From Medicago truncatula (taxonomy: Eukaryota > Streptophyta > Magnoliopsida > Fabales > Fabaceae): DNA of 64,000 nucleotides. Made by a program: the position numbers and the translations under genes. Each line of letters begins with the position of its first letter. Within the stretch, counting starts at the first letter, position 1. This document shows, one piece after another, positions 28,667-39,062 of this stretch. The notes below the pieces were generated by a model. That model worked only from the letters and a program-made list of their open reading frames with translations. It was not told the origin of the DNA and did no database searches. The stretch is taken from assembly GCF_003473485.1 (NCBI RefSeq), contig NC_053045.1, forward strand, positions 45,860,494 to 45,924,493. Reading direction: 5' to 3'.

Positions 28667-29225
28667 CTTTTTGTGGTTCTATTGAATCCAACAAGCATAT
28701 CTACATCCCCACATCTCCATTAATAATGTTCAGAATGGCATTAACATTGTCAGTGACGGATCTTGAGTAAATTTTTTGGGGGTGCCAAACTTCCATGGAA
28801 TATATATTAAACAGTTTTAAAAACTAACAATAAATGATAACTAATCTAGCGGCATAAATCCTTTGAAAGCATCAAGAGATTGTGGGTTTGAATCCCATCA
28901 GAATTGTTTTTTAAATACAATTTTTAAAAGTAAAAGATGTAAAAAGAAGACTAGACAGTATTGAACCTGCAACCTTTCCCAATTCATGGCACCCCTTACC
29001 ACTGCAACAACTAAATTGTTAATGAGATTATACATCTAATCTAATATATAAGGGAAATCTGGGGGATGCCATGGCACCTGCCTGCCCCTTAGAAGATCCG
29101 CCACTGAACGTTATACCATAATAGCGTGTCAGTTGACTATAACCATCAAATGTTTGACAATAAAAAGTTACTTCCCTCGTTTCCTTTCTATTAAGTAACG
29201 CAAGCTATTATCCTCATCCCCACAC
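28667..29225 (+). pseudogene. Orphan PGIP promoter copy without a gene
   Basis: Sequence at 28667-28750 plus 29107-29225 aligns in order with the promoter of the PGIP at 35454 (35190-35375): ACTTTTTGTGGTTC.ATTGA, CCAACAAGCATA, GGCATTAAC.TTGT, GTGAGTTGACT-like text, AAATGTTTGACAATAAAA and TAACGCAA. The copy ends near 29225 and no LRR coding sequence follows. It is split by an MITE at 28751-29106. Confidence 0.7.
28751..29106. mobile_element. hAT-type MITE inserted in the orphan PGIP promoter
   Basis: Ends CAGTGACGGATC and GATCCGCCACTG are inverted repeats of the hAT kind (CAGTG termini). Flanking 8-mers are AACATTGT (left) and AACGTTAT (right). The two PGIP promoters keep the uninterrupted site as GGCATTAACGTTGTACCA (31077 and 35262 regions), which shows that the 8-mer was duplicated on insertion. 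The element is 356 bp and non-coding. Confidence 0.85.
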
Positions 29226-29249
29226 TGTCCAACTTCGTTTCCTTTCTAT

Positions 29250-29640
29250 TGAAATTTTGTATACCAACGGAAAATTACTGTCCCAATAGCTTATACCAAC
29301 GGTAATTTTAGGCCGTGGACAAAATTTCAGAGCTATAGCAACCGCCAGTTACAAATATTCCCTCCGTTTCTTTCTAAGTGTTATTTTTGAAGAAAAATTT
29401 TGTTCCTATTTAACCGTCATTTTTAAAGTTCAATGCAACATTAAATTAAATGTTGTTTTACCAATATTATAGTGTACTTTTTTTTTTCTTCCATTTTACA
29501 AATAATACTTTTACCTAAATTAAATAATTTTTTAATAACAAAATTTTGGCAATATTTTTTTATGCACCACACAATATTTAAAGAAAAATAAAAAAAAAAT
29601 CAATTATATTAACAAATTAATAAGTCTTACAAACTTGTGA
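29250..29640. other. Intergenic, with Stowaway-like half element
   Basis: The word TATTCCCTCCGTTTCTTTCTAAG at about 29358 is a Stowaway-type left terminus (CTCCCTCCGTTYC), but no right terminus in inverted orientation was found in the next few hundred bases. An inverted pair around ACCAACGG is at 29262-29300. No gene. Confidence 0.4.
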
Positions 29641-29757
29641 AACTAACAAGTCTTACCGGCTAACAAAGTTACATGTTACCATAGCGAATGTAAACCCCAT
29701 TTTTTCCCATCTCTCATCTACATGGTACCAAGCTCTTCTCCATATATAATTAACTTA

Positions 29758-29945
29758 AGGGAAATGTTAACCGGTGCTCCAGGGTAATGGTTAAGGGTAT
29801 GAAAAAGGAAATTATATAGTAGTTAATGTATTGAAATTGTGTAATTAATTTATAATAATGTTAAAAACAGTTTCCTTTTATTGTAATAATTCTCTTTTAT
29901 AGTATGCTTAACCAATCCCCCGAAAGCACCGGTTAGTAGGACCCT
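29758..29945. mobile_element. Short MITE with TA flanks
   Basis: 188 bp between TA dinucleotides. The ends AGGGAAATGTTAACCGGTGC and GCACCGGTTAGTAGGACCCT pair with a few mismatches; the next arm words GGGTAATGGTTAAG / CTTAACCAATCCCC also pair. Non-coding. Confidence 0.65.
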
Positions 29946-29949
29946 TAGC

Positions 29950-31060
29950 TTAATACTAATTATCAATGACTTAAGCTAGGATTTCTATTAACCATTTAAT
30001 CATCTCCTCTTCAGGAACTCAAAAAGAGAAGGTTATCGTGCCCAGTCTCTGAATCATATTAGAAGTTGGTTTAAACGTTATCTACCACACACTTCAATGG
30101 ATGTTGCAGGGGTTAAACTTCAAATTTGTCATTGGCTCTCACCTTTATTAGAAGAGTACGTATTTGTTCTATTTATCAAGATTTCATTTATGTTTATTTA
30201 TGAGAGATATAAACACATGTGATAAATTAATGAGATCCACTTCAATAAGTAGACTCTTTTATTCAGTCTCATTAACCTTCCAATTATGTCTATCTATTTC
30301 ATAAATTGACAATAAATAAAACAAAGGCTCATGCGAATAGGATCATAATCGGCAACCGTCATGAAGTGATTCAGTCGTCGCGCAGTCATGCTTCGGCGAC
30401 CGTTCAATTAAGATCGGACGATCTTGATTTGAGTTCGGTATTTTAAGAATTATAAAATAAAAATTAAATATTTTTTTCTTCTGAATCACCCGATCAAGAT
30501 CATGAGATCACTGATGTATTGATTGCGTGAATGCAGAAAAATAATAACTACAATGAATCATAATTATGTTAACGTGCATTTTATAACACATGTTAAAAAT
30601 TGCTCAAATAGTAAGTATTTATTAAAAAAATTTTAAATTTTAAGAAATAAATTGAAACAATTTTCAATTAATAATTTTTATCTTTGTTATACTCCACTTT
30701 GTTCCTCCATTCGTCTCATTTTAATAGTCGTTTTAGAGTTGTGGGCAAATTTTACGAAAATGATTAATTAATTTGATTTTAATGATAAAACTAGTGTAAT
30801 GTACTAAAACTTATTCATTAATTTAGTGAATTAGTTAAATAAAAGAGAATTCAATAAATAAAGATATTAATAGAAAAAATAATAAATGTTACATTAATAT
30901 TATAAAATGATAATTATTTGAACAATAATTTTTAAACAACTTTTGTGCAACTTAATCTCTCATATTTTTATTGTAATTTTATTTTCTATCTTCATTTTTC
31001 TTTGTCTAATGTTATTGTTCAATAAAAAGGGTGGAAAAAAGTTATCACTAAAAGTGATTA
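29950..31060. other. Intergenic region before the first intact PGIP
   Basis: No supportable gene. The 30340-30430 block (CGGCAACCGTCATGAAG ... CTTCGGCGACCG, AAGATCGGACGATCTTGA) is unusually GC-rich and contains a short inverted pair. 30690-31010 is AT-rich with CCTCCATTCGTCTCATTTTAATAG-like Stowaway relic text. Confidence 0.35.
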
Positions 31061-31069
31061 ATTATGTTG

Positions 31070-31264
31070 ACAGTGGCATTAACGTTGTACCACATTAACG
31101 TGTGAGTTGACCGCAAGCAAGCATGAAATGTTTGACGATAAAATATACCTTCCAAACTAGCTGTCACAAAAGCCACTATTCAGTAATGCAAGCTCTTATC
31201 CTCATAGCTACTGCACATACAAGCCTATAAATATCCCAGTCCCAGCAACAAGTAATTGAAACAC
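31070..31264 (+). promoter_or_regulatory. PGIP-1 promoter with TATA box
   Basis: The TATAAATA box is at 31226-31233, 32 bases before the start codon, leaving a very short leader. The block 31070-31215 is shared with the promoters at 35250 and 28730/29107, indicating a common origin. The conserved words include ATTAACGTGTGAGTTGAC and AGCTGTCACAAAAG. Confidence 0.7.
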
Positions 31265-32287
31265 ATGATACCATCAACCATGAACTTCACCTCATGCATA
31301 TACCTTCTACTCATAATCCTAACCACAAATCACTTCATTCTTTCACACTCAGAAAACTGCAACCCAGATGACAAAAGAACCCTACTCCAAATAAAGAAAG
31401 AATTTGGCAACCCTAGCCAACTCTCTTCATGGGATCCAACCATCGACTGCTGTAACAGTACATGGCTAGGTGTAGATTGTGACAACTTCAACCGAACCTA
31501 CCGTATCACCGGTCTTGATCTCGAAAACATCAACCTCCCTAAACCTGTCCCAATTCCACCTTCCATATTCAATCTCCCTTCCCTAAACGTCCTCTATCTG
31601 GCCTACATGCCCAACCTTGTTGGCCCTATCCCTCCTTCCATCTCCAAACTCTCCAAACTCAATTATATCTACATCATCCAAACCAACATCTCCGGGGAGA
31701 TACCTTACACTCTCTCACAGATCAAAACACTAGTAACCATCTCCTTCAATAGCAACAAACTCACCGGTCCCCTCCCCGCTTCACTCTCAACTATCCCAAC
31801 CCTCGCTGGAATCGCATTCAACGATAACCAACTCACCGGCACAATACCAGAATCTTACGGCTCATTTCCGCCTCTCTTTACCGGGTTGCTTCTCTCGCGA
31901 AACCGACTCTCCGGGAAGATTCCGGCTTCCCTCCGGAAACTGAACCTTGCTGATGTGGACTTGTCACATAACGCGTTTGAGGGTGATGCGTCCATGTTTT
32001 TTAAGTCAAATATACTCACTTATACGATAACATTGGGGAGTAATTCGTTTGCTTTTGATATTTCGAAAGTTGGGTTATCGAAGGATTTGAATAAGTTGGA
32101 TATAAGGCACAATAAAATATATGGTAAGCTACCAGAGAGACTCTCGGAGCTCAGGTATCTGCATAAGTTGAACGTGAGCGATAATAATTTGTGTGGTCAG
32201 ATTCCAATGAACACAAGGTTTGATGCGAGTTGTTATGTTCTTAATAAGTGCTTGTGTGGTTCTCCTCTTCCTGCTTGCAAGACTTGA
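31265..32287 (+). CDS. PGIP: Polygalacturonase-inhibitor-like LRR protein, copy 1
   Basis: Intronless gene of 340 residues from the ATG at 31265 (an open frame reaches back to a TTG at 31256, which is not a plant start). A hydrophobic signal peptide (about 1-28, core CIYLLLIILTT) precedes the N-terminal cap with CNPDDKRTLLQIKKEFGNP, SSWD and the DCC pair typical of PGIPs. About ten imperfect 24-residue leucine-rich repeats follow (xxLxGxIPxxLxxLxxLxxLxL pattern). The C-terminal cap reads NKCLCGSPLPACKT. Several N-x-S/T sites fit an apoplastic glycoprotein. PGIPs bind fungal and insect endo-polygalacturonases in the cell wall and slow pectin breakdown. All cap cysteines are present, so the gene may be active. 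Inhibitory specificity cannot be read from sequence. Confidence 0.93.
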   Translation: MIPSTMNFTSCIYLLLIILTTNHFILSHSENCNPDDKRTLLQIKKEFGNPSQLSSWDPTIDCCNSTWLGVDCDNFNRTYRITGLDLENINLPKPVPIPPSIFNLPSLNVLYLAYMPNLVGPIPPSISKLSKLNYIYIIQTNISGEIPYTLSQIKTLVTISFNSNKLTGPLPASLSTIPTLAGIAFNDNQLTGTIPESYGSFPPLFTGLLLSRNRLSGKIPASLRKLNLADVDLSHNAFEGDASMFFKSNILTYTITLGSNSFAFDISKVGLSKDLNKLDIRHNKIYGKLPERLSELRYLHKLNVSDNNLCGQIPMNTRFDASCYVLNKCLCGSPLPACKT

Positions 32288-33530
32288 TTTGAATTAATGG
32301 ATCCCACAAAACTATATCTATATATACGAGTTTTGAATAAAGAAGATGGTGGTGGACCTTCGTTTAAATTATAGTAATCCATAAGAAGAGGTGTATTTTT
32401 TTTTTTTTGGTTCCAAGAAATTTAGGATGAGGGAATGGTGCCCCAGTCCAAGGTAGGGAAGATCTTCAGGCTCAAAGAGTACTTATCTTGATATATTAAA
32501 AAATGAGATTAATTTTGATAAAATGTAATTAAGTTTTACCAGCAGGTATGTGTGACTGGAAATAATGGTCAAGTTATTTTCAATAATATGATGATTATGA
32601 TCTATGATTGATTGACTGAATTTGGCAAAGGGAGTTATGTATCTTAATACTTTTCTCATTGGTTGATTCAACTTTTACGGAATGCAAAATCTTGTTAACT
32701 TGTTCTCAAGTGAAGGGGGCAAAAGTGCATCCTGACTAGTAGTAATAAATAGAGAGAAATGAAGAGACTGGTAAATAGAGAGATGCTAACTCTACAGCTG
32801 GGTGGGGCCAGTTTGTTAAATAAAAAGGAGATTTTTTTTTCTTTTTTACATTATCATATGAAATAAATTCATCAAAAAATAGAAAAATGATACATTGATA
32901 TCAAATCTCAAAGTCAAATGCGTTGTCATTTGGTTTTTAGGTGTACTTTAGAAATACATGTAAATTGTAAAAGATAAAAAAAGAATTATGAGAAAAATAG
33001 AGATTGCATGTATAGTTTCATATATTTTGGAATATTTTTTTAGGTGGACATAAAAATTTGGATACTTTATTTAATCACACACAAAAAAGTACACATGTTA
33101 TAATCATTTGAAAATTAATCATTATTTAATTACTATTTTTCCTACCTTTTCTTTTTATATGTGTGACCAAATGAAATGTTCAAATCATTGCGACCACCCA
33201 AGAATTGCTCTATATTTTGATCTTCATAAAACACAACTCTAAAAATATATGTATCCCATAATATCTTTATGTAATATTTTTTTTTTTTTTTTATAACCAA
33301 AAGAGATACTCCCTCTAGTCCTATTTATAAGAAACATTTAAATTTTTTGATTCATTGTATAAATGATGTATTAACCATCTTCGTGAAAAGTAACATGTAG
33401 GACATTACTACAAATGGAAAATTATAGATAGACACACCTTCTATTCTACACCCTTCCAACCACTCTTGACTTGGCAAATTTTGATTGGTCCAACAAAAAC
33501 AATAATAAAAACAAAACAAAAAAAACAAGG
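32288..33530. other. Intergenic region, PGIP-1 to MITE
   Basis: The PGIP-1 3'UTR probably ends near 32345 after AATAAAGAAG. Beyond it are T-runs (32398, 32830, 33276), AT-rich DNA and a Stowaway-type left terminus at 33309 (TACTCCCTCTAGTCCTATTTATAAG). No coding region is supported. Confidence 0.4.
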
Positions 33531-33532
33531 GA

Positions 33533-33896
33533 ACTTCTACGGTAGTTTTACTTCATAAATTTATATATTAACGATCATTTTATGAAATAAGTAGTTATTG
33601 TCAATATTTATATTTTTGAAAACATCATGTCATGAGAAAAAAACATCATTTCATTGTTTATAAGGATTATATTAAATTTTTAACATTTTCTCGTAAAAAA
33701 TAATCAATATTCTTCATTATGAGCAATAAAAATTCAAAAAAAGTAAATTTTATTTCATCGACGCTTTTGTTAAATAAGATTTAATTATTATAACTATCAA
33801 TGATAGAAAATAATTCTTTTTTCTAAAAAAAAAACAACTAATTTAATTATTAATTTAATGCTTTGATGTACCGGTACACTCAAAATGTTGGGTGTA
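33533..33896. mobile_element. MITE family copy (GGTACAC/GTGTACC ends)
   Basis: Left end GAACTTCTACGGTAG and right end GATGTACCGGTACACTCAAA ... GGGTGTACCATA. The same features occur in opposite order at 49978-50375 (left TTCTATGGTACACCCG, right GTGCACCGTAGAAGTTCC). Interior words such as AACGATCATTTTATGAAATAA and ATCATTTCATTGTTTATAA.GA recur there in reverse complement. The two are members of one family in opposite orientation. Confidence 0.65.
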
Positions 33897-33899
33897 CCA

Positions 33900-34196
33900 T
33901 AAAATTTGTCAAAAAACAATTAGTTCAGTTCTGTTTTCTCTCTCCACGCCTTACCTTCTCCCCCTCCTCTCCTCTGTCTGATCGGATCTCTCCCTCCCTC
34001 TTTCTTAGATCTGTTTTCTTGTTCTTCCTCTGATTTCTAGGTTCTGAGATCGCGGTGGTGGTAAATAGAAGAGATGGCGGCCAAGAATGGTGGTGGTGAC
34101 GGCGAGATGAGAACGGTGATTAGTCGATTACATACCCAATATATCCCAAAAAGAGCACCATTAGTGCTATATTATATCCAAAAGGAACATTGTTAG
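33900..34196 (+). pseudogene. Truncated gene start: leader plus 40-codon open frame
   Basis: A CT-rich stretch (33925-34030), then GATCGCGGTGGTGG and ATG at 34074 begin a frame starting MAAKNGGGDGEMRTVIS. It then runs into sequence (from about 34125) that looks like repeat DNA with tandem ATATCCCAAAAAGAGCACC / ATATCCAAAAGGAACA words, and stops at 34196. The GC-rich, GGTGGTGG-bearing start contrasts with its surroundings. It looks like a first exon carried or cut off by a transposon next to it. The parent gene is not recognised. Confidence 0.4.
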
Positions 34197-34239
34197 TCCT
34201 ATACTATATATCAAGAAAAGAACACATCGGTACTCAAGA

Positions 34240-34450
34240 GTTAAGTTATTTTAGTTAATTAATTGAGAAATATCGGGGCAGATATCGGTGCAGAATAATC
34301 ATCAGATACTCTCCTGATATGTATCGGGAATTATCGGATAATTATTTTTTTAAAAAAATAAAATTTAATCTTTGGATACTCTTCTGATACGTATCGGAAA
34401 GTATCAGACATGTATCGGTGCAAGATCCGCAAGGGATACAATACGTCTTC
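34240..34450. repeat. GATACTCTYCTGATAYGTATCGG repeat block
   Basis: Two diverged copies of a unit around CAGATACTCTCCTGATATG / GGATACTCTTCTGATACG, each followed by TATCGG.A.TATC words, lie about 65 bases apart. The function is unknown. Confidence 0.5.
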
Positions 34451-34841
34451 CATTTTGAAGTACCGGAGCTTCACAAATGATTTCACAATTCAAATATATT
34501 GCTAATGGTCTGAATGGCATAAGTAATCAATCTATCACAATTTGAGTGATATGAAAAATCTCAACCAAAAACACTTGCTTACAGTTGCTGGCAACAATGC
34601 TTATATAAAACCATCCTAATATAATTAGGAAGTGTAAAATAATACAAGGAGAATGCTAAACGGTGCCCTCATGACATCAGTTAAACAATCAAAACAAGTA
34701 ACTTTTTATTAAAAGTAATGTAATTACTTAATCAAAAATCAAAATTTATATTTTCAAAACAAATCTTCTATTTATAGATTTTTTAACCAGACATTTGTTA
34801 GCAAGACCAATAATATAAAATATTAAATGAAATCTATTTAT

Positions 34842-35082
34842 ACCTGTCAATAATGAAGGTGTCTTAGATGTATATGCTCTTGATATCTATGGTTGCAAGG
34901 TATATGCTCTTAATATCTATGGTTGCAAGGTAACTCAAATTATAATTCCAAACAAGATAACGAGATATGTCACAATTTATACCTGTTAATAAGGTGTCTT
35001 AGATGTATATGCTCTTGATATCTATGGTTGCAAGGCAACTCAAATTATAATTCAAAACAAGATAACGAGATATGTCACAAGT
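34842..35082. repeat. Tandem duplication upstream of PGIP-2
   Basis: The unit running from GGTGTCTTAGATGTATATGC through TATCTATGGTTGCAAGG to GATAACGAGATATGTCACAA occurs at about 34857-34975 and again at 34991-35080. In the first unit the sub-block TATATGCTCTTGATATCTAT is itself doubled (34869-34928). Confidence 0.85.
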
Positions 35083-35189
35083 GTAGGTATTTTTGTTATC
35101 GTACAAAAGTAGATGCAAGCAAACTGAAAGCATCGAAAAGAATACTTTTTTAATTTTCAATAAATAGAACAAAAACCTGATTTCCTTAG

Positions 35190-35453
35190 AGATACTTTTT
35201 GTGGTTCCATTGAGTCCAACAAGCATAGCTACCTCTACCCATTAATTATTATGTTGACAATGGCATTAACGTTGTACCATATTAACGTGTGAGTTGACTG
35301 GAATATCAAGAAATGTTTGACAATAAAATATACTAGCTGTCACAAAAGATATTCAGTAACGCAACCTCTTATTCTCATAGCTACTACACATACAATACAA
35401 GCCTATAAAATATCCATCCCAGTCCCACCAACAAGTAATTGAATCACATTGAC
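35190..35453 (+). promoter_or_regulatory. PGIP-2 promoter with TATA box
   Basis: TATAAAATA at 35404-35412, about 42 bases before the start codon. The upstream block is shared with PGIP-1 and with the orphan promoter at 28667, and begins at ACTTTTTGTGGTTCC (35194). Confidence 0.7.
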
Positions 35454-36479
35454 ATGATATCATCAACAATGAAGTTTCCCTCATGCATATTACTTCTCCT
35501 CCTAATCCTAACCACACATCTTTTCATTCCTTCACTCTCAGAACAATGCAATCCACATGACAAAAAAACCCTCTTTCAAATCAAAAAACAATTTGGCAAC
35601 CCAACCAAACTCTCTTCATGGGATTCAACTACCGACTGCTGCAACGGAACATGGTATGGTGTTTTTTGCGACAAACAAACCTACCGTGTCAGCACCCTTG
35701 ATCTCCAGGACCTCGACCTTCCTCACCCTGTTCCAATTCCACCCTCCATATTCAACCTCCCTTTCCTCTTATACCTCACTCTCATGAACACACCCAACCT
35801 CGTCGGAACTATCCCTCCCTCCATATCCAACCTCACCAAACTCAATTCCATCTACATCATCCAAACCAACATCTCCGGCGAGATACCTAACACTCTCTCA
35901 GAGATCAAAACCCTAGTAACCATCGACATCAGCGACAACAAACTCACTGGTCCCCTCCCCGCATCACTCTCAACTCTACCTAACCTCGCTGGAATCTTCT
36001 TCTATAGAAACCAGCTAACAGGAGCAATACCGAAGTCATACGGCTCATTCCCGAAATCTTTTGTAGGGTTGGATCTGTCGCGAAACCGTCTCTCCGGGAA
36101 GATTCCAGCGTCTCTGGGGAAGCTGAATTTGCAGATTTTGGACTTGTCATGGAACGCGTTTAAGGGTGATGCTTCAATGTTCTTTGGCTCGACGAAACAG
36201 ACTTCTGATTTAGTGTTAGCGATGAATTCATTTGCTTTTGATTTTGGGAAAGTTGAGTTGCCGAAGAATTTGGGTAAGTTGGATTTGAGGAACAATAAAA
36301 TCTATGGTACACTACCGGAGGGACTAACGGAGCTGAAGTTGCTGAATTTTTTCTATGTAGGCTACAATAAATTGTGTGGTCAAATTCCACAAGGTGGTAA
36401 CTTGGTACGGTTTTATGAGACTAGTTATGAGCATAACAAGTGCTTGTGTGGTTCTCCTCTTCCCGCCTGCAAGACTTGA
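35454..36479 (+). CDS. PGIP: Polygalacturonase-inhibitor-like LRR protein, copy 2
   Basis: Intronless, 341 residues from the ATG at 35454; the longer frame to 35439 starts on TTG and is not used. Layout is the same as copy 1: signal peptide with CILLLLLILTT, cap with CNPHDKKTLFQIKKQFGNP and DCC, about ten LRRs of the xxLtGxIPxxlxxL type (for example TNISGEIPNTLSEIKTL), and cap HNKCLCGSPLPACKT. It is more diverged from copy 1 at the 5' end than the broken copy at 54978 is. All cap cysteines are present. Likely an extracellular inhibitor of microbial polygalacturonases; lectin-like or developmental LRR roles are alternatives. Confidence 0.93.
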   Translation: MISSTMKFPSCILLLLLILTTHLFIPSLSEQCNPHDKKTLFQIKKQFGNPTKLSSWDSTTDCCNGTWYGVFCDKQTYRVSTLDLQDLDLPHPVPIPPSIFNLPFLLYLTLMNTPNLVGTIPPSISNLTKLNSIYIIQTNISGEIPNTLSEIKTLVTIDISDNKLTGPLPASLSTLPNLAGIFFYRNQLTGAIPKSYGSFPKSFVGLDLSRNRLSGKIPASLGKLNLQILDLSWNAFKGDASMFFGSTKQTSDLVLAMNSFAFDFGKVELPKNLGKLDLRNNKIYGTLPEGLTELKLLNFFYVGYNKLCGQIPQGGNLVRFYETSYEHNKCLCGSPLPACKT

Positions 36480-37260
36480 ATTCAATGGATCACAGAGTTA
36501 TATCCTCCTATTATTTATAAGTTTTAAATAAAGATACCGGCCTTCCTAAATTTCAATCCATAAGAATAAGGAGCATGATATTTGAATTTTGAACACCACC
36601 ACTTTTTATCATTCTAGTTCCATCAAATAATCAGTCTATCACATTATTTAATTTTCCTTTATCTCTAGGTGTATGCATCTCATTTTCAGTGGGGTGTACC
36701 CAAAAACATTTTCCAAATAATAAATGTATTGGAAAAATATACTGTGTGTCTTTTTTAAAGAAATATACCAAGTGTTAAATAGGATTTTTGAGTTTATGTG
36801 ATATTGATTTAGTTGTTAGGGATATGACATAATATATATATATGAGTTGAAATTTGAACCCCAAACATTTCACTTACTTGTCTTAAGAGATAAATTTTTA
36901 GATGCTAAATTAGATGATAAAAAAAGATAGCGACTTTTGATAATCAATAGCAATAATGAAAGAAAAAAAGAATAAGAGAAAATAATGGTCGTTACATAAG
37001 ACAGTCAAGCAGCAATTCAATGAAAATAGAAGTGTAACCAAAAGCAATTTGACTTGTTTTGTCAAAAAGGCAATTGGCTTGTGTTTAAAAGTCAAATACT
37101 ATGTAACCAAAAAAAAAAAGTCAAATACTATTGATTAAAACTAGAGCAATGTTTGGTGGACACCATCTTATTTTATTTTTCGAGGTATGAATGTGGGTCC
37201 CATATGAAGTGTATAATGAAGTAGATGGATGTTCATGAGACATTACTCTAAAAATAATAT
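36480..37260. other. PGIP-2 3' flank and intergenic DNA
   Basis: The 3'UTR of PGIP-2 ends probably near 36530 after AAATAAAGATA. The rest is AT-rich with a (TA)n stretch (36833-36843) and poly-A runs; no gene is visible. Confidence 0.4.
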
Positions 37261-37265
37261 GGTGA

Positions 37266-37650
37266 TGTTTATGGGGACGTTTGTTTTTGGGAAACACAAA
37301 TTAATCTCAGGAATAATTTATCCGGGAATGAAAATATGAAAATTTGATTCTTGGGTATTTGTTAAAAAAAATGTTTGGCAAATAACTTGATATTTCTGGA
37401 AAAATTGAAAGTTACATTTTTTTTTTAGAATATATGTATAATATCATGGGAATGCACATTCTCATCTCTTTACATGGGAATAAATTCATAGGAATAATGG
37501 AAGTTATGGGAAGTTACTCCATTCCAAGGAACCTTTATACCCATGAATATTTTTTCTCAACCTCATAACAAACATGGGTATAATCATTCCGTAACCATGT
37601 ATTCATGGGAATATCATTCTTAACCTTGAAACAAACACCCCCTATATCTT
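37266..37650. mobile_element. Foldback element (GGGGACGTTTGTTT ends)
   Basis: Left GGGGACGTTTGTTTTTGGG and right CTTGAAACAAACACCCCC are imperfect inverted repeats. The interior repeats ATGGGAATA and GGAATAAT words in both senses. Target duplication not identified. Confidence 0.5.
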
Positions 37651-37889
37651 TATCCATCCATTTTACAACTCGGATATGAAGCATCTTCATACAAAACAAG
37701 GAAAGAAGGTGGAAACGTAGAGCCTATCCAAAGTGTAGAATAAATGGATAAGGTGTTCATGAAATAGTTGTTTTGGTGGAAAGTGCGCCATATGTGGAAC
37801 ATAGTTGTTGTTCTAGTTCTAGATATAGATTGTAATGAAATAGTTTAACTCAAGTGTCATTAAGTTTTAAGTCACAATAGAATTCTGGT

Positions 37890-38073
37890 TTATTCAATCA
37901 CCTGATCCCTTAATTAAAATGATTGTTTCAATTTGGTCCCTTAACTATAATTTGTATCAATTTGGTCCCCTATGTTTTGCTTTGTTATTAGTTTTAGTCT
38001 TTTTTATTAGTTTCTCTAAAAAAAACGTTAACAGAAAAGACTTAAACTAGTAACGAAACAAAACATAGGGACG
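37890..38073. mobile_element. Truncated foldback element joined to a PGIP fragment
   Basis: A strong hairpin spans 37966-38073: GTCCCCTATGTTTTGC.TTGTTA and ATTAGTTTTAGTCTTTT on the left pair with AAAAGACTTAAACTAGTAAC and GAAACAAAACATAGGGAC on the right. The left part continues outward with AATTTGGTCCCTTAACT, but the matching right part is absent: PGIP coding sequence begins directly at 38074. Confidence 0.65.
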
Positions 38074-38224
38074 AAGCTGAAACTTTTGAAGGAGTTTAAT
38101 GTGAGCAATAATAATTTGTGTGGGGAGATTCCAGTAGGTGGAAAACTGCAAAGCTTTGATAAGTCTTGTTTATGCTCATAATAGGTGTTTGTGTGGCTCT
38201 CCTCTTCCACCTTGCAAGACTTGA
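38074..38224 (+). pseudogene. PGIP 3'-terminal fragment
   Basis: Translates as KLKLLKEFNVSNNNLCGEIP and GGKLQSFDKSC, then, after one extra T near 38169-38172, as YAHNRCLCGSPLPPCKT and a stop at 38222-38224. This is the last LRR and C-terminal cap of a PGIP, most like the copy at 54978 (shared KEFNVS, GKLQSFD and PLPPCKT). Similarity continues about 150 bases into the 3' flank (ATATAAGAGAAGT-like words). The rest of the gene is missing on the left. Confidence 0.85.
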
Positions 38225-38725
38225 ATTGAATATGACAAAACCATGTGACCTGTTTTATTTAGTTTTAAATAAAAATGGCGGTTTAAGTTAAAATCCGTAT
38301 AAGAGAAGTGCCGTGTGTTGATGTAATTTTGGATTATAAATTACTAATCCTTGTGCCTCATATATTATTATGGATCTAATATGCATCGCATTCGTTGCAG
38401 ATTTTTAATATGCATCGCACTCGTTGCTTGTATTAACAAATTTTTACGCGCGCGCACACACATATATATAAGAGAAAGTTGATATAATAAAATTTTGAAA
38501 ACTCATGACTATTTTTAAAATATCAACATTAATGTAGTGTTTTTGTTAAATAAATTTTCATTTTATATTTAAAACACCATTAAATATTTACACCGCATTC
38601 ATTGATGATTTTATATGCGCTTATATATGCAGAAGAAAATTGTCACGTATATACGATAGTCGATATGATTTTGCCCTCTATTTTTGGCCACCTCTTTTCA
38701 ATTTCGCCCTCCTACATATCTCTTA

Positions 38726-39062
38726 GACCATCCACAATGGTGGATGCTTCTTCTATTTAGCACCACATTAAATAGACATCCTCATTGTGGAGTATAATAT
38801 ATGGTTGCTAATCGAGGAGGGTGGCTACGGAAGCACTCTCTCTCTTCATTTTTTTGGGTCTCATTTAATAAGTTTTTGTAAAATGAATAAATTTTGTTGA
38901 AATGAAATGATACAAAGTTTTTGTGGGACATATTTTATAATTTCTTTTGAGATGCTGGGTTGAAGAAAATTGGTGCTTATTAAGTATTATCGTAAAATTA
39001 ATGATGTGGACATAGATGACCCATTTAAACACCCAATATGGGGTGCTCTGTTGTGGATGGTC
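38726..39062. mobile_element. Harbinger-type MITE with TTA duplication
   Basis: Ends GACCATCCACAATGG and TGTTGTGGATGGTC are flanked by TTA (38723-38725 and 39063-39065). 337 bp, non-coding. The sub-terminal GTGGATGC/GGTGCTC text relates it to the elements at 19331 and 19434. Confidence 0.75.

Noticed and set aside
31256..31264. Nine-base 5' extension of PGIP copy 1, and likewise 35439-35453 and 54969-54977
   Set aside because: These extensions begin at TTG, which is not a normal plant start; the first ATG in each gene gives a proper signal peptide.
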